From positions 248,001-312,000 of the forward strand of contig CAXULQ010000002.1 of NCBI GenBank assembly GCA_964251965.1: 64,000 nucleotides of DNA, written 5' to 3'. The DNA is from Mucilaginibacter_A sp964251965 (lineage in GTDB: Bacteria > Bacteroidota > Bacteroidia > Sphingobacteriales > Sphingobacteriaceae). A model generated the notes under the pieces. It had not been told where the DNA came from and ran no database searches. It saw only the letters and a program-made list of their open reading frames with translations. This document shows, piece by piece, positions 34,078-43,120 of the stretch (the first letter of the stretch is position 1; the number at the start of each line of letters is the position of its first letter). The translations under genes were made by a program, and so were the position numbers.

Positions 34078-34513
34078 AATCGATTTTTAACAAAAATAAC
34101 TAATACTTTTAATAATACTACGTTTGCGGTGAATTTGCGACCTCGTCTATAATCTTTAACATTTAATCCAACTAACCATACTTCTTTTATCAACCTAAAA
34201 TAGTTAACCTTTAAATTTATCTCCTAAAAGAAGTATCGATAATTGTACCCTCAACCAACTTTCTAACTGCAAACGACTTGTTATCCAAAGTTTGTGTATT
34301 TAAAAAAACACGTTTTAAGGTTGTTTTATCTGTATAAAAATCAACACTAATTTGTGGTATAAAAGAAGTAGTGCTTAGCGTTACAAATGCTAAGGTTGAA
34401 AACAGGTTTGATAATATTTAACCAAAAAATAATAGCCGGATTTAGAACATTTGGCTGCTGATGTGCTTTTGTATTTTAACCTTTTTTGGAATTAATTTAC
34501 AACAAGCATCAAC
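34078..34513. other. Repeat-rich intergenic region with three motif copies
   Basis: The region holds a degenerate REP-like stretch (34122-34170) followed by motif copies at 34179-34189 (minus), 34225-34235 (plus) and 34360-34370 (plus). On the minus strand 34217-34420 is an open frame without start codon (TSFIPQISVDFYTDKTTLKR, then VFLNTQTLDNKSFAVRKL), possibly the remnant of a secreted protein. The promoter of the downstream gene is not clear. Confidence 0.4.
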
Positions 34514-35425
34514 ATGAAAAAATTACGCATTGCATTAGATTGGACACCAAACGTTAACCACATCGGGTTATTTATTGCCCAAGAACTCGGGTTTTATAAA
34601 GAGCAGCAAATCGAATTAGACATCATTAGTCCGCTAACAGACAATTATCAACTAACGCCTGGAAAAAAGTTGGAATTGGGACTGGCTGATTTTGCTATTG
34701 CGCCGTTTGAAACCGTGATCAGTTTAAATAATAAAGAAAATATGGTTGATGCCATTGCCGTGTATACAATTTTGCAGGAAGATATCAGCAGCATCGTTTC
34801 CCTAAAAACAAGTGGTTTAGATAGTCCAAAATTATTGGATGGGAAAATATATGCCTCATACAAAGCTCGTTATGAAGATTTTATTGTAAAGGAAATGATA
34901 AAAAATGACGGCGGGACGGGAGATATTGAATTGATTTACCCGGAAAAGTTAGGGATTTGGAATACTTTGTTAGCAAATAAAGCTGATGCAACCTGGATAT
35001 TTGATAATTGGGAAGGCGTTGAAGCTGAAACAAAAAACATCCAACTCAGCCAATTTAAGCTCAGTGAATTTGGTATTCCTTATGGTTATTCGCCGGTGAT
35101 TATTGCTAAAAAAAGTGATCTGGAAACCCTTAAAACCGATTATAAAAGTTTTATAAAAGCAACCAAAAAAGGCTATTTATATGCAGCAGCAAATCAGCCA
35201 GAAGCCGTAACTATCTTAACAGGCTACCTCACAGAACATGACAGAAGTAACGTTGATCTTGGCAAATCCCTTCGTGCAACAACTCCTTTTTTGGGCAACC
35301 AGGAGCAGTGTGGTTTGATGGACGATCAAAGAGTTAGCTTGTTTTTAAACTGGTTGATCGAACATAAATTGGAAAAACAGCAAATTTTAAAGCAACAATT
35401 GTTTACAAATGAATTGTTAAGCTGA
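34514..35425 (+). CDS. NMT1/THI5-like substrate-binding-type protein without signal peptide
   Basis: The 303-residue protein starts directly with the NMT1/THI5 signature (MKKLRIALDWTPNVNHIGLFIAQELGFYKEQ) and has the two-lobe binding-protein fold (LGLADFAIAPFETVISLN, GIPYGYSPVIIAKKSD). Bacterial relatives such as ThiY bind pyrimidine precursors for thiamine uptake. Here there is no signal peptide and no permease or ATPase gene beside it, so it should be cytoplasmic. The Cys-rich motif of yeast THI5 is absent, so HMP-P synthesis is not supported. Its role is open. Confidence 0.75.
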   Translation: MKKLRIALDWTPNVNHIGLFIAQELGFYKEQQIELDIISPLTDNYQLTPGKKLELGLADFAIAPFETVISLNNKENMVDAIAVYTILQEDISSIVSLKTSGLDSPKLLDGKIYASYKARYEDFIVKEMIKNDGGTGDIELIYPEKLGIWNTLLANKADATWIFDNWEGVEAETKNIQLSQFKLSEFGIPYGYSPVIIAKKSDLETLKTDYKSFIKATKKGYLYAAANQPEAVTILTGYLTEHDRSNVDLGKSLRATTPFLGNQEQCGLMDDQRVSLFLNWLIEHKLEKQQILKQQLFTNELLS

Positions 35426-35591
35426 GTTGTGAATAATTTGACAAACTTTTAGACTGCATATCCTTGATATTCAATTTCATTTCAAGTTTTGCCAAATCTT
35501 CTTTGGTTACTAATGATTCGTACTTTGAATCCATCAACAAATTGAAACAATATTTATTACAATTTAAAATGAAATCAGAAATTTTTACCAC

Positions 35592-35634
35592 ATAAAAGAA
35601 GCATTCCAACTTAAAATTGAAATGCTTCTTTTAT
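35592..35634. terminator. Perfect inverted pair of dispersed motifs (bidirectional terminator candidate)
   Basis: ATAAAAGAAGCATT (35592-35605) and its exact complement AATGCTTCTTTTAT (35621-35634) flank a 15-base loop, making a 14-bp stem. It lies between two convergent genes (ends at 35425 and 35649), where a bidirectional terminator is expected. The A/T composition of the stem provides U runs on both strands. Confidence 0.65.
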
Positions 35635-35648
35635 CAACCAAAATTGGA

Positions 35649-36077
35649 TTAACTAAACACACTTGCAACATTGGTAATTTTCCAGCCATTACCGGTATCA
35701 GTCATGGTTACATAATTAATACGGGAGAAGTTTTGATATTTCATTTGTACTTTATATACTACAAGTTTAGCTGTACTTTCAATAATTTTAGTGGTTGTTG
35801 CACAATTTTGTTCTACATTTTCCTGATCGGCAAGGCTTTGTAAAATTTGGTTTTTACTGAAACTGATAACTTGTTGTCCGCGGTTGTGTGAAAATTTGGC
35901 ATTATCATCAATAATTTCTGCAAGGCCGAAAGTTTTGCCATGTACAAAAGCATCAACATAAGCTGAAATTGCATACCGCATCGTTAGCTTTTCATTGTTG
36001 TTTGGATCGTTTGCTTTGGCAAGGTTAAAAGTTAAAGTAACGAACAAAGCGATCAGGGTAGTTTTTAAAGTTTTCAT
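35649..36077 (-). CDS. Exported NTF2-like (putative lumazine-binding) protein
   Basis: The 142-residue protein has a signal peptide (LKTTLIALFVTLTFNLAKA) and an NTF2/SnoaL-like domain: MRYAISAYVDAFVHGKTFGLAEIIDDNAKFSHNRG, then IIESTAKLVVYKVQMKYQNF, then VTMTDTGNGWKITNVASVF. The WKI end is typical of the 'putative lumazine-binding' family. No catalytic role is known. It stands alone between the NMT1-like gene and parC. Confidence 0.78.
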   Translation of the reverse strand: MKTLKTTLIALFVTLTFNLAKANDPNNNEKLTMRYAISAYVDAFVHGKTFGLAEIIDDNAKFSHNRGQQVISFSKNQILQSLADQENVEQNCATTTKIIESTAKLVVYKVQMKYQNFSRINYVTMTDTGNGWKITNVASVFS

Positions 36078-36258
36078 AATATTTTGAATTTAAGTTTTTG
36101 TGAATGTTTGATGTATAGACACCACCAACTATCGGTTCGTTACAGAAAATTGTATTAAAATTTTGTTAAATAATTAATTTTAAAAAGTACAATTAAAACA
36201 AGTTAAAATAACAAGCCTGGTCAGATCATTTGTTATTCAAAATTTTATTTCTATATCT

Positions 36259-36266
36259 TATATTTG
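36259..36266 (+). promoter_or_regulatory. -7 promoter element of parC
   Basis: TATATTTG matches TAnnTTTG and ends 20 bases before the parC ATG at 36287. It lies inside the longer open frame that starts at 36230, which argues for the shorter protein start. Confidence 0.5.
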
Positions 36267-36286
36267 TACCTTTTAGCCAATACCGG

Positions 36287-38980
36287 ATGAATGACGATTT
36301 AAGTCAGCAAAACGAACCGCTCTCTAATGTAATTTCCCTGTCGGGACTGTATGAAAACTGGTTCCTGGATTACGCTTCTTATGTAATCCTCGACCGTGCC
36401 GTACCACATATCCACGACGGGTTAAAGCCAGTTCAGCGCCGTATCCTGCATTCTTTAAAAGAAATGGACGACGGGCGTTTTAACAAAGCCGCCAACGTCA
36501 TCGGTAACACCATGAAATATCATCCGCATGGAGATGCTTCGATTGGTGATGCGATGGTGCAGATCGGACAAAAAAACCTGCTGATCGATTGCCAGGGAAA
36601 TTGGGGCGACCCGGTTACCGGCGATTCTGCTGCTGCGCCGCGTTACATCGAAGCCCGTTTATCAAAATTTGCGTTGGAAGTTGTTTTCAATCCCGATACA
36701 ACCGAATGGCAATCCAGTTACGATGGCCGGAACAAAGAGCCGGTAACGCTTCCCGTAAAATTCCCGTTGCTGCTGGCGCAAGGCGCCGAAGGGATTGCGG
36801 TTGGTTTGGCTACCAAAGTAATGCCGCACAATTTTATCGAACTGCTAAATGCTTCCATCGAAATATTAAAAGGAAACCGCCCCGAACTGATGCCGGATTT
36901 CCCGACCGGGGGACTGGCAGATTGTTCGGCTTATAACGAAGGCCAGCGCGGCGGGAAAATCCGAATCCGTGCTAAAATTGAGGAACGCGATAAAAAAACT
37001 TTGGCCATTACCGAAGTTCCGTTTTCTACCACAACCGGAAGCTTGATTGACAGTGTAATTGCGGCCAACGATAAAGGTAAAATCCGCATCAAAAAAATTG
37101 AAGACAACACGGCAAAAGATGTCGAAATCATCATTCATCTCGCTCCCGGGATTTCGCCGGATGTTACCATTGATGCGCTGTTTGCGTTTACGGATTGCGA
37201 GGTTTCCATCTCCCCGAACACCTGCGTGATCAAGGAAAACAAGCCGCACTTTATGAGTGTGAACGACATCCTGACGGAGAGTACTGTTTTTACCAGGGAA
37301 TTATTGAAGCAGGAACTGGAGATCCGGCTGGAGGAACTGAAGGAGAAAATCTTTTTTAGTTCGCTGCTGAAAATTTTCATTCAAAACGGCATGTACAAAA
37401 ACCCGGATTACGAAAGTTCCGGGAATTTTGAAGCGGTTGTAAAAGTTTTATATAAGCTTTTCGACCCATTTTTGCCGCAGCTTTACCGCGAAATCCTGCC
37501 CGAGGATTTTAAAAAGCTGATTGATAAACCGATGAGCAGCATCACGCGCTTTGATGTGAAAAAAGCGGACGAGCAGATGAAATCGCTGGAAAACGAGATC
37601 AAGGAAGTAAACCAGCATTTAAAACAGCTGACGGATTATGCCATCGACTGGTTCCAAAAGTTAAAAGAAAAGTTTGGAAAAGGCCGCGAACGTAAAACCG
37701 AATTGCGCGTTTTTGATAGGGTAGAAGCAGCACAGGTTGCGCTGGCCAACGTAAAAATCTACATGAACCGCACTGATGGTTTTGTGGGGACAGGTTTGAA
37801 AAAAGACGAATTTGTAGGCGATTGCTCTGATCTGGATGAGATCATTATTTTCCGCGAAGATGGTAAGTTCCTGGTAACCAAAGTGCAGGAAAAGGTTTTT
37901 GTGGGGAAAGACATTATGCACGCGGCCATCTTCAAAAAAAATGATGAGCGCACGGTTTACAATTTTATTTATAAAGACGGCGAAACTGGTACTGCTTTTA
38001 TCAAGCGTTTTTTTGTGCAGGGCATTACGCGCGATCGAGAATACGATCTCACCAAAGGCACAAAAGGTACGAAAACTTTATATTTCACCCATAACCCAAA
38101 CGGCGAGGCAGAAGTGGTTACTGTCCAATTAAAACCACACGCCAAATTGAAAAAATTAAGTTTTGATTTGAATTTTGCCGATGTGGTGATTAAAGGCCGA
38201 AGTTCGCTGGGGAATGTGGTTACAAAATATCCGATCAAAAAAATCACCTTAAAAACTAAAGGGATTTCTACGCTGGCCGGAAGGAAAATCTGGTATGACG
38301 ACGTGTTGAAACGTCTAAACGTAGATCATCGCGGAACGTTTTTAGGGGAATTTGACGGAGAAGACAAGATTTTAAAAGTGTTGAGCAACGGTATTTGCGA
38401 AATTACCAGCTTCGATTTAACCAATCATTTTGAAGATAAAATGATTAGGATTGAAAAATATAATCCAGACCAGGTTTATACAGTTGTGCATTTTGAAGGC
38501 AAGCTGAAAAACTATTTTGTCAAACGGTTTACATTTGAAAGTTTGGTTTTAGATAAACCGGTCAGTTTGATTAGTGATGAAAGCGGTTCTAAAATGGTTC
38601 TGATTTCCGGCGCATCGCAACCGGTGGTTAAAGTTGAGTTATCCAAAGGAAAAGCACATCTGCCGGAAACGACAGAACTAAACCTGGCCGATTTGATCGA
38701 CGTTAAAGGCATTAAAGCGCAGGGAAACCGGCTTTCTCCGCATGAAATAAAATCCATAGAACTGCTTGCCGAGCACGATGATGAAGAAGATGTGCCCGAT
38801 CCGGTGCCGGAAGTTTCTTTAAAAGAAATCGTTTCCGAAGAACACAAGGAAGAAGAAGCTGAAAAAGAATTGCCGCAGAAAGAAGAACCGGTTGCCAAGC
38901 CTGTAAAAAAGATTGAACTGGAAATTACTAATCCGAAAGATTTGGATTTAAAGGATAAAGGGCAGTTGCCGTTGTTTTAA
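36287..38980 (+). CDS. parC: DNA topoisomerase IV subunit A
   Basis: The 897-residue strand-passage subunit partners ParE. The breakage-reunion domain is clear: FLDYASYVILDRAVPHIHDGLKPVQRRILHSL, KYHPHGDASIGDAMV and the active-site tyrosine in DSAAAPRYIEARLS. The C-terminal beta-pinwheel is followed by an acidic tail (EHDDEEDVPDPVPEVS; SEEHKEEEAEKELPQKEEPV), an unusual charged extension ending KGQLPLF. I take ATG 36287 (MNDDLSQQNEPL), which follows a -7 element. Pairing with parE 5 kb upstream, split by TA and other genes, suggests an ancestral parEC cluster. Confidence 0.93.
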   Translation: MNDDLSQQNEPLSNVISLSGLYENWFLDYASYVILDRAVPHIHDGLKPVQRRILHSLKEMDDGRFNKAANVIGNTMKYHPHGDASIGDAMVQIGQKNLLIDCQGNWGDPVTGDSAAAPRYIEARLSKFALEVVFNPDTTEWQSSYDGRNKEPVTLPVKFPLLLAQGAEGIAVGLATKVMPHNFIELLNASIEILKGNRPELMPDFPTGGLADCSAYNEGQRGGKIRIRAKIEERDKKTLAITEVPFSTTTGSLIDSVIAANDKGKIRIKKIEDNTAKDVEIIIHLAPGISPDVTIDALFAFTDCEVSISPNTCVIKENKPHFMSVNDILTESTVFTRELLKQELEIRLEELKEKIFFSSLLKIFIQNGMYKNPDYESSGNFEAVVKVLYKLFDPFLPQLYREILPEDFKKLIDKPMSSITRFDVKKADEQMKSLENEIKEVNQHLKQLTDYAIDWFQKLKEKFGKGRERKTELRVFDRVEAAQVALANVKIYMNRTDGFVGTGLKKDEFVGDCSDLDEIIIFREDGKFLVTKVQEKVFVGKDIMHAAIFKKNDERTVYNFIYKDGETGTAFIKRFFVQGITRDREYDLTKGTKGTKTLYFTHNPNGEAEVVTVQLKPHAKLKKLSFDLNFADVVIKGRSSLGNVVTKYPIKKITLKTKGISTLAGRKIWYDDVLKRLNVDHRGTFLGEFDGEDKILKVLSNGICEITSFDLTNHFEDKMIRIEKYNPDQVYTVVHFEGKLKNYFVKRFTFESLVLDKPVSLISDESGSKMVLISGASQPVVKVELSKGKAHLPETTELNLADLIDVKGIKAQGNRLSPHEIKSIELLAEHDDEEDVPDPVPEVSLKEIVSEEHKEEEAEKELPQKEEPVAKPVKKIELEITNPKDLDLKDKGQLPLF

Positions 38981-38989
38981 GTTAGGCAA

Positions 38990-39060
38990 AATTTGTTTCG
39001 GCATCCCATCAGAAAGACAAAATCTTGGAAGAGGGATTCTGAAACAAGTTCAGAATGACA
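38990..39060. repeat. Small intergenic repeat behind parC
   Basis: GGGATTCTGAAACAAGTTCA followed by GAATGACAAAG contains the inverted repeat ATTCTGAA/TTCAGAAT. This type of sequence is common between genes in Bacteroidota. It is followed by a motif copy that overlaps the aspartokinase stop codon. Confidence 0.45.
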
Positions 39061-39075
39061 AAGCTAATGCTTCTT

Positions 39076-40461
39076 TTATCCCACAAAAAACATGGCCTTG
39101 TTTAAGGCAATAATGGCTTTACCAAAATGTTCCCGAGCAATTAAAAACTGAATGTTCACTTTTCGTAAAGAAAAACCACAGCTTTTAATGTTGATACCTT
39201 CATTAGCCAAACCTGTTGCAGATTTGGCCAGCAAACCTGGCTGATCAATATTTGAACCGATAATGCAAACCATCGCTGCTTTTTCTACCGTAACTTTTTC
39301 AAACTGTTCTTCCAGTTCGTCAATTAAAGATTGCTTAAAATCTTTCTCCCAAATTACCACCGAAATACTGTTGGCACTGGTGGCTTTGTAACTGTAACTT
39401 ACACCGAGGTTGAAAAAAACCTGCATAATCTGCAAATCCGAACCTACACTGCCAACCATTAACGGATCGTAAATATCGATGATCAGAACTTTATCTGTTC
39501 CGGTAATCACTTCGACCCGTTTTTTTTCGGAAACATAATCTTGGGTAATTAATGTTCCCGGATGTTCCGGCTCAAAAGTATTTTTGATGCGAAGGTTTAT
39601 GCCATTGATTTCTAACGGTTTAGAAGCTTTTGGGTGGATTGCTTCCATACCAACATCTGCCAATTGATCGGCCACATCATAGTTGGTAAAGCCTATTGGT
39701 TGGCAATGTTCAATTCCTACCAGCATCGGGTCGGCCGTACACAAATGGTATTCTTTGTGGATGATCGCTTCCCGAGGTTTAACGGCAACTGCAATTTTAC
39801 TAAAGGTAACTTCCGAATAACCGCGGTCAAATTCACGCATAATGCCTTCCGTACCTTTGGCATAGCCGGTAACAATACAAATGGTTTTGGTGAAATCGAT
39901 CGCTTTAAATGCTTCTTTGATGCGTTGATCGATGGTGTAAGATTTATGGTCTTCGAAACCGCTCAAATCAATACAAGTAGCGTTGATGCGGTTATTTTGG
40001 AGGATATTGGTGAAGTTAAAAGCCGAATGCGTTTCGCCGATGGAAGCCAGAATTTCGCGTGCGGCCTGCAAAATTCCTTCTTCGCTTACGTAACCGGAAG
40101 CCAGGATATTCACTAAGTTTTCCAAATATTTTTGTGCTTCGCGAACGCGATTTTCAATAAACAAATCTGCGGCAGCCAGATCTAAACCTAAATCGACGTA
40201 GTTTTTATTGATCGCTTGCAGCTTCAAGATCAAATCATTCAGCGACGCGTGAAAGTCCTGATAATTGGCAATCAAATGGTACACGCCCGGTTCGGCGGTC
40301 TTCTTGTTTTCCAGCAGTAAATTGGTAACACCGGAAAAAGCGGAAACCACAAAAATGCGGTTGTACAATTCATCACTGGTTCGGTTATAAAGGATAATAT
40401 TTTTAAGTACATCTTTGAGGGCCGTCATAGATGTGCCCCCGATTTTTTCTACAGTCAGCAT
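39076..40461 (-). CDS. Aspartokinase of the ectoine-type (Ask_Ect) subfamily
   Basis: The 461-residue enzyme phosphorylates aspartate, the first step to lysine, threonine and methionine. The N-terminus TVEKIGGTSM and blocks RIFVVSAFSGVTNLLLENKK, FDRGYSEVTFSKIAVAVKPREAIIHKE, PIGFTNYDVADQLADVGMEAIHPKASKPLE and NTFEPEHPGTLIT closely follow the Ask_Ect subfamily usually encoded with ectABC. Two C-terminal ACT-like segments are present. No ectoine gene is nearby. The stop codon (GGA TAA) lies within a motif copy (39068-39078). Confidence 0.9.
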   Translation of the reverse strand: MLTVEKIGGTSMTALKDVLKNIILYNRTSDELYNRIFVVSAFSGVTNLLLENKKTAEPGVYHLIANYQDFHASLNDLILKLQAINKNYVDLGLDLAAADLFIENRVREAQKYLENLVNILASGYVSEEGILQAAREILASIGETHSAFNFTNILQNNRINATCIDLSGFEDHKSYTIDQRIKEAFKAIDFTKTICIVTGYAKGTEGIMREFDRGYSEVTFSKIAVAVKPREAIIHKEYHLCTADPMLVGIEHCQPIGFTNYDVADQLADVGMEAIHPKASKPLEINGINLRIKNTFEPEHPGTLITQDYVSEKKRVEVITGTDKVLIIDIYDPLMVGSVGSDLQIMQVFFNLGVSYSYKATSANSISVVIWEKDFKQSLIDELEEQFEKVTVEKAAMVCIIGSNIDQPGLLAKSATGLANEGINIKSCGFSLRKVNIQFLIAREHFGKAIIALNKAMFFVG

Positions 40462-40596
40462 TCAGGTTAAAGTTTTTATGCCTTAAAAACAGTATATCTC
40501 GTAACTGTTTTTAAAGGTTTCAAAGCTATTAAAAAAGCTGAAAAGCAGGTACGGTGATGTTTGAGGAAATTTAGGTGGTAAAAGAAGTATCCAATA

Positions 40597-40887
40597 TTAT
40601 TGAGGTTTTTTTTTTGGATTTTGTCTTACATCAAAAAAAGTCAGAATAATAATATTTTGATTTTCTAATCTGTAAAAAACGGTTGTTTGTTTAGAAAGTT
40701 GTAAAGCGCGAATTGGTTTATCTTGAATTTGGTTTGCTCCCATTTTCGGGAAGGCCGTCAAAAGCTGCAAAAAATCAACAACGTCTTGTTCAAAAGCTTC
40801 GGCTGCCTTATCGCCAAACTTGTTTTTAATATATTCTTTTATGGAATTGAAATTTCTTTCTGACCGTTTGGTTAAAATTAACTTCAT
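40597..40887 (-). CDS. RelE/ParE-family toxin
   Basis: The 96-residue basic protein has the ParE/RelE fold pattern: MKLILTKRSERNFNSIKEYIKNKFGDKAAEAFEQDV, FPKMGANQIQDKPIRALQLS, TTVFYRLENQNIIILTFFDVRQNPKKK. It overlaps the upstream antitoxin gene by four bases (ATGA), the usual antitoxin-then-toxin order. A motif copy (40579-40589) lies immediately downstream. Confidence 0.85.
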   Translation of the reverse strand: MKLILTKRSERNFNSIKEYIKNKFGDKAAEAFEQDVVDFLQLLTAFPKMGANQIQDKPIRALQLSKQTTVFYRLENQNIIILTFFDVRQNPKKKPQ

Positions 40888-41117
40888 TTAAGGCTTTTGA
40901 AAACATCTTTTGCGTCAACCCAATTTTTAACGTCTTCGGATTCCTCAAAAGCTGATAGCACCTCCTGTTTTTGTGCCTCATCTAAAGATAACCAGATCGA
41001 ACCATCTGTTCCGGTTTCTTTCTGTTTCAAAAAGTCGTAAAGCAATTGTAAAACCTGCTCATTCTGAATAGTATCTACTATTTTATGAATATTGGATTTA
41101 AGTTCTAATGTTTCCAT
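40884..41117 (-). CDS. Antitoxin paired with the RelE/ParE toxin
   Basis: The 77-residue protein has an N-terminal helical dimerisation part (LELKSNIHKIVDTIQNEQVLQLLYDFLKQK) and an acidic C-terminus (LDEAQKQEVLSAFEESEDVKNWVDAKDVFKSL), as in the small antitoxins of Bacteroidota ParE/RelE modules. No DNA-binding motif is obvious. It is translationally coupled to the toxin. Confidence 0.78.
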   Translation of the reverse strand: METLELKSNIHKIVDTIQNEQVLQLLYDFLKQKETGTDGSIWLSLDEAQKQEVLSAFEESEDVKNWVDAKDVFKSLK

Positions 41118-41190
41118 TATATCGGATATTTATTTCACTAAGTTATTTAAAATAATTGGAGTCAACTTAAAAACGATACAGCCTGATAAT

Positions 41191-41628
41191 TTAGCTTTTA
41201 GGAAATTTTGTGATCATTTTTCTACCTGTATTTCCCCAATCAGATGGTGCATACAAATAATAATGAGATTTATATTTATAAAGTGGCAACCATTCTTTTG
41301 GTATATTTTGTAAATCAAATTTTTTGATAGGTGTGGCCCTTTTCTTAAAGGATTTATTGTAGCCACGAACGGTTTCCAAATCGTAATCAACAAATTTAAA
41401 ATTGGTTAATAACTTGTAATAATTAGAGTTTCTGTTTTTTTCGATATAAATCTTATGGTAATGTTCAGCTGTTTTTTCCCTTTGGATAAAGATCGTATCC
41501 TTTTGATTTTTGTTTGTATGAAAGTTTTTTGTTGCAGATAATTTAATGATTATAGGAGAGCTAAAAACAAAATAATTGTTGAAGAAACTTAATGAAAAGA
41601 GTGATAAAAAAAACAGAAAATGTTTCAT
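41191..41628 (-). CDS. Exported protein of unknown function
   Basis: The 145-residue protein has a strongly hydrophobic N-terminus (FLFFLSLFSLSFFNNYFVFSS) consistent with a signal peptide, then a basic, Tyr- and Asn-rich mature part (HYHKIYIEKNRNSNYYKLL; KKRATPIKKFDL; LPLYKYKSHYYLYAPSDWGNTG). Low GC and odd composition suggest an accessory gene. I recognise no family. The 245-base gap upstream holds a motif copy (41751-41761). Confidence 0.5.
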   Translation of the reverse strand: MKHFLFFLSLFSLSFFNNYFVFSSPIIIKLSATKNFHTNKNQKDTIFIQREKTAEHYHKIYIEKNRNSNYYKLLTNFKFVDYDLETVRGYNKSFKKRATPIKKFDLQNIPKEWLPLYKYKSHYYLYAPSDWGNTGRKMITKFPKS

Positions 41629-41873
41629 GATCGTAAGATATAGAATGGTTTTTTCTAAGTTAACTTCAAAAACTTGTAGTTTTTGAAAAACAATTTATCC
41701 ATACAAATCAAAATAATATCTTATAAAAAAAGCACATGCTTTTACACACATGCTTCTTTTATAAACTAAAATTTAGTGTCGTCCTTCGCCAAATGTTGCT
41801 TATTTACCCATGTTTTAATAAACGCAAGCATTTGATTTTAAATGCTGTTTTTAACGAGGTAAATTTGACAATC

Positions 41874-42917
41874 TTACTGGTACTGTATATAAATTGGTTT
41901 TGGTTTTAAGGCCAGTACTTCAGCGGGCGTCATCATATGGTTCGGCGCTTTCTTTAAATCGTTTTTGTAGAACAATTTAAAGCCAGTAAATTGTACAGGT
42001 TCTGCAAAAATATGATTGCGGTAAGTGCCTTTTTTCAATTCCGGTTCGCCCCAGCCATCCATGTCCATTACAAATTGAACTTCCGGGTGTAACTTGATGT
42101 TTTTGTAATTGGTTACCATGTTTTTGGTAAAGCGGTGCAGGATCAGGATTTTAGGCGGCAAATTATTTTCTTTAACTAATTTAGACAGATAATTACTTGC
42201 AAAATTTACATCAGTTGCATCGTAAGTGCCGATTTTGGTTCCTGGTTTTGCACCGGTTTTCATAGAAAATTCCGGGTCCATCGCAAAGTGGACATTTGGC
42301 ATCTTCAGGTACTTTTCAAATAAAGGCAGTTCAGTTTGGATATCACTTAAAGCAACCTGTACATCAATAAAAACCAAAGCATTACGAGTTTTAGCCATCA
42401 CTAATACAGAGTCGATCTGTTTAAAAGGCATCCGGTAACGAAACTTGCCATCTTTTCCACCATCGCCTTGCGCTACAACCGCAATGTAATGCAATGCAGG
42501 AATTACTGGTGTTGAAGGATCGGCTTTTTGCCAGCTTTTAACTTCGCCATCCAGCTTTTTCAGCATTTCCTTCGGCGGAAGTTCACCTAAAATCCCCATT
42601 TTTTTAGAATACAAATTGCCGTAAAAAGCAACGATCCTGTTATAAGGAAAAATTGCGCCGGAAAGCGGGTAAGGCGTGTTTTTGACAGGAAAATGCCCAG
42701 TTGTATCGCCGTTGGCCAGCTTTTTCATCAACGAGTCATACTCATGCGGATTAATTGGCGGCAAAACTACAGCTTTAGCAATAGTGGTATCTTTTGCCTT
42801 GGGCATGATTGTGCCGGAAAGCATTTTCCCTGCTTTGCTGCTTTCGCTGCAGTTGGTTAGCAGTGTAAGGGAAACGGCACTAACTGTTATCGTAAAAAGT
42901 AAATTTTTAATGTTCAT
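41874..42917 (-). CDS. Conserved lipoprotein of unknown function
   Basis: The 347-residue protein has a lipoprotein signal ending in LLTNC and a Lys/Thr linker. The large domain has alternating strands and helices: FPYNRIVAFYGNLYSKKMGILGELPPKEMLKKL, VIPALHYIAVVAQGDGGKDGKFR, HFAMDPEFSMKTG, PPKILILHRFTKNMV. The pattern suggests a TIM-barrel-like, possibly carbohydrate-related domain, but I know no function. It is likely anchored in a membrane. A GT-type motif lies 38 bases before the start. Confidence 0.65.
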   Translation of the reverse strand: MNIKNLLFTITVSAVSLTLLTNCSESSKAGKMLSGTIMPKAKDTTIAKAVVLPPINPHEYDSLMKKLANGDTTGHFPVKNTPYPLSGAIFPYNRIVAFYGNLYSKKMGILGELPPKEMLKKLDGEVKSWQKADPSTPVIPALHYIAVVAQGDGGKDGKFRYRMPFKQIDSVLVMAKTRNALVFIDVQVALSDIQTELPLFEKYLKMPNVHFAMDPEFSMKTGAKPGTKIGTYDATDVNFASNYLSKLVKENNLPPKILILHRFTKNMVTNYKNIKLHPEVQFVMDMDGWGEPELKKGTYRNHIFAEPVQFTGFKLFYKNDLKKAPNHMMTPAEVLALKPKPIYIQYQ

Positions 42918-43120
42918 TTTGTTTTGAAAAAATAACTCGGCTTTAAATTATGTTGATGCTGTTTTTATCAGACTAAAATAACATTAACAACTTTTTTTTT
43001 CTCATACGTTAATTATATAATGTTAGTTACAGCATCAAACATAACAATATCTGTAAAGGTAGCCTGGTTTAAAAATTGTGTGTTATTAAATTTTTGATTA
43101 TTACCAAAACCGGGTAGAAT

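Noticed and set aside
34217..34420. Minus-strand open frame of ~65 codons with a signal-like start
   Set aside because: No start codon, and its two ends are formed by motif copies. Noted only as a possible remnant.
35403..35534. 44-codon minus-strand frame beginning MDSKYESLVTKEDLAKLE
   Set aside because: The coiled-coil-like start is suggestive, but its end lies inside the NMT1-like gene and nothing supports expression. It may be a gene remnant.
36230..36286. 57-base N-terminal extension of parC
   Set aside because: The extension is hydrophobic and unlike ParC N-termini, and it contains a -7 promoter element. The start at 36287 is better.
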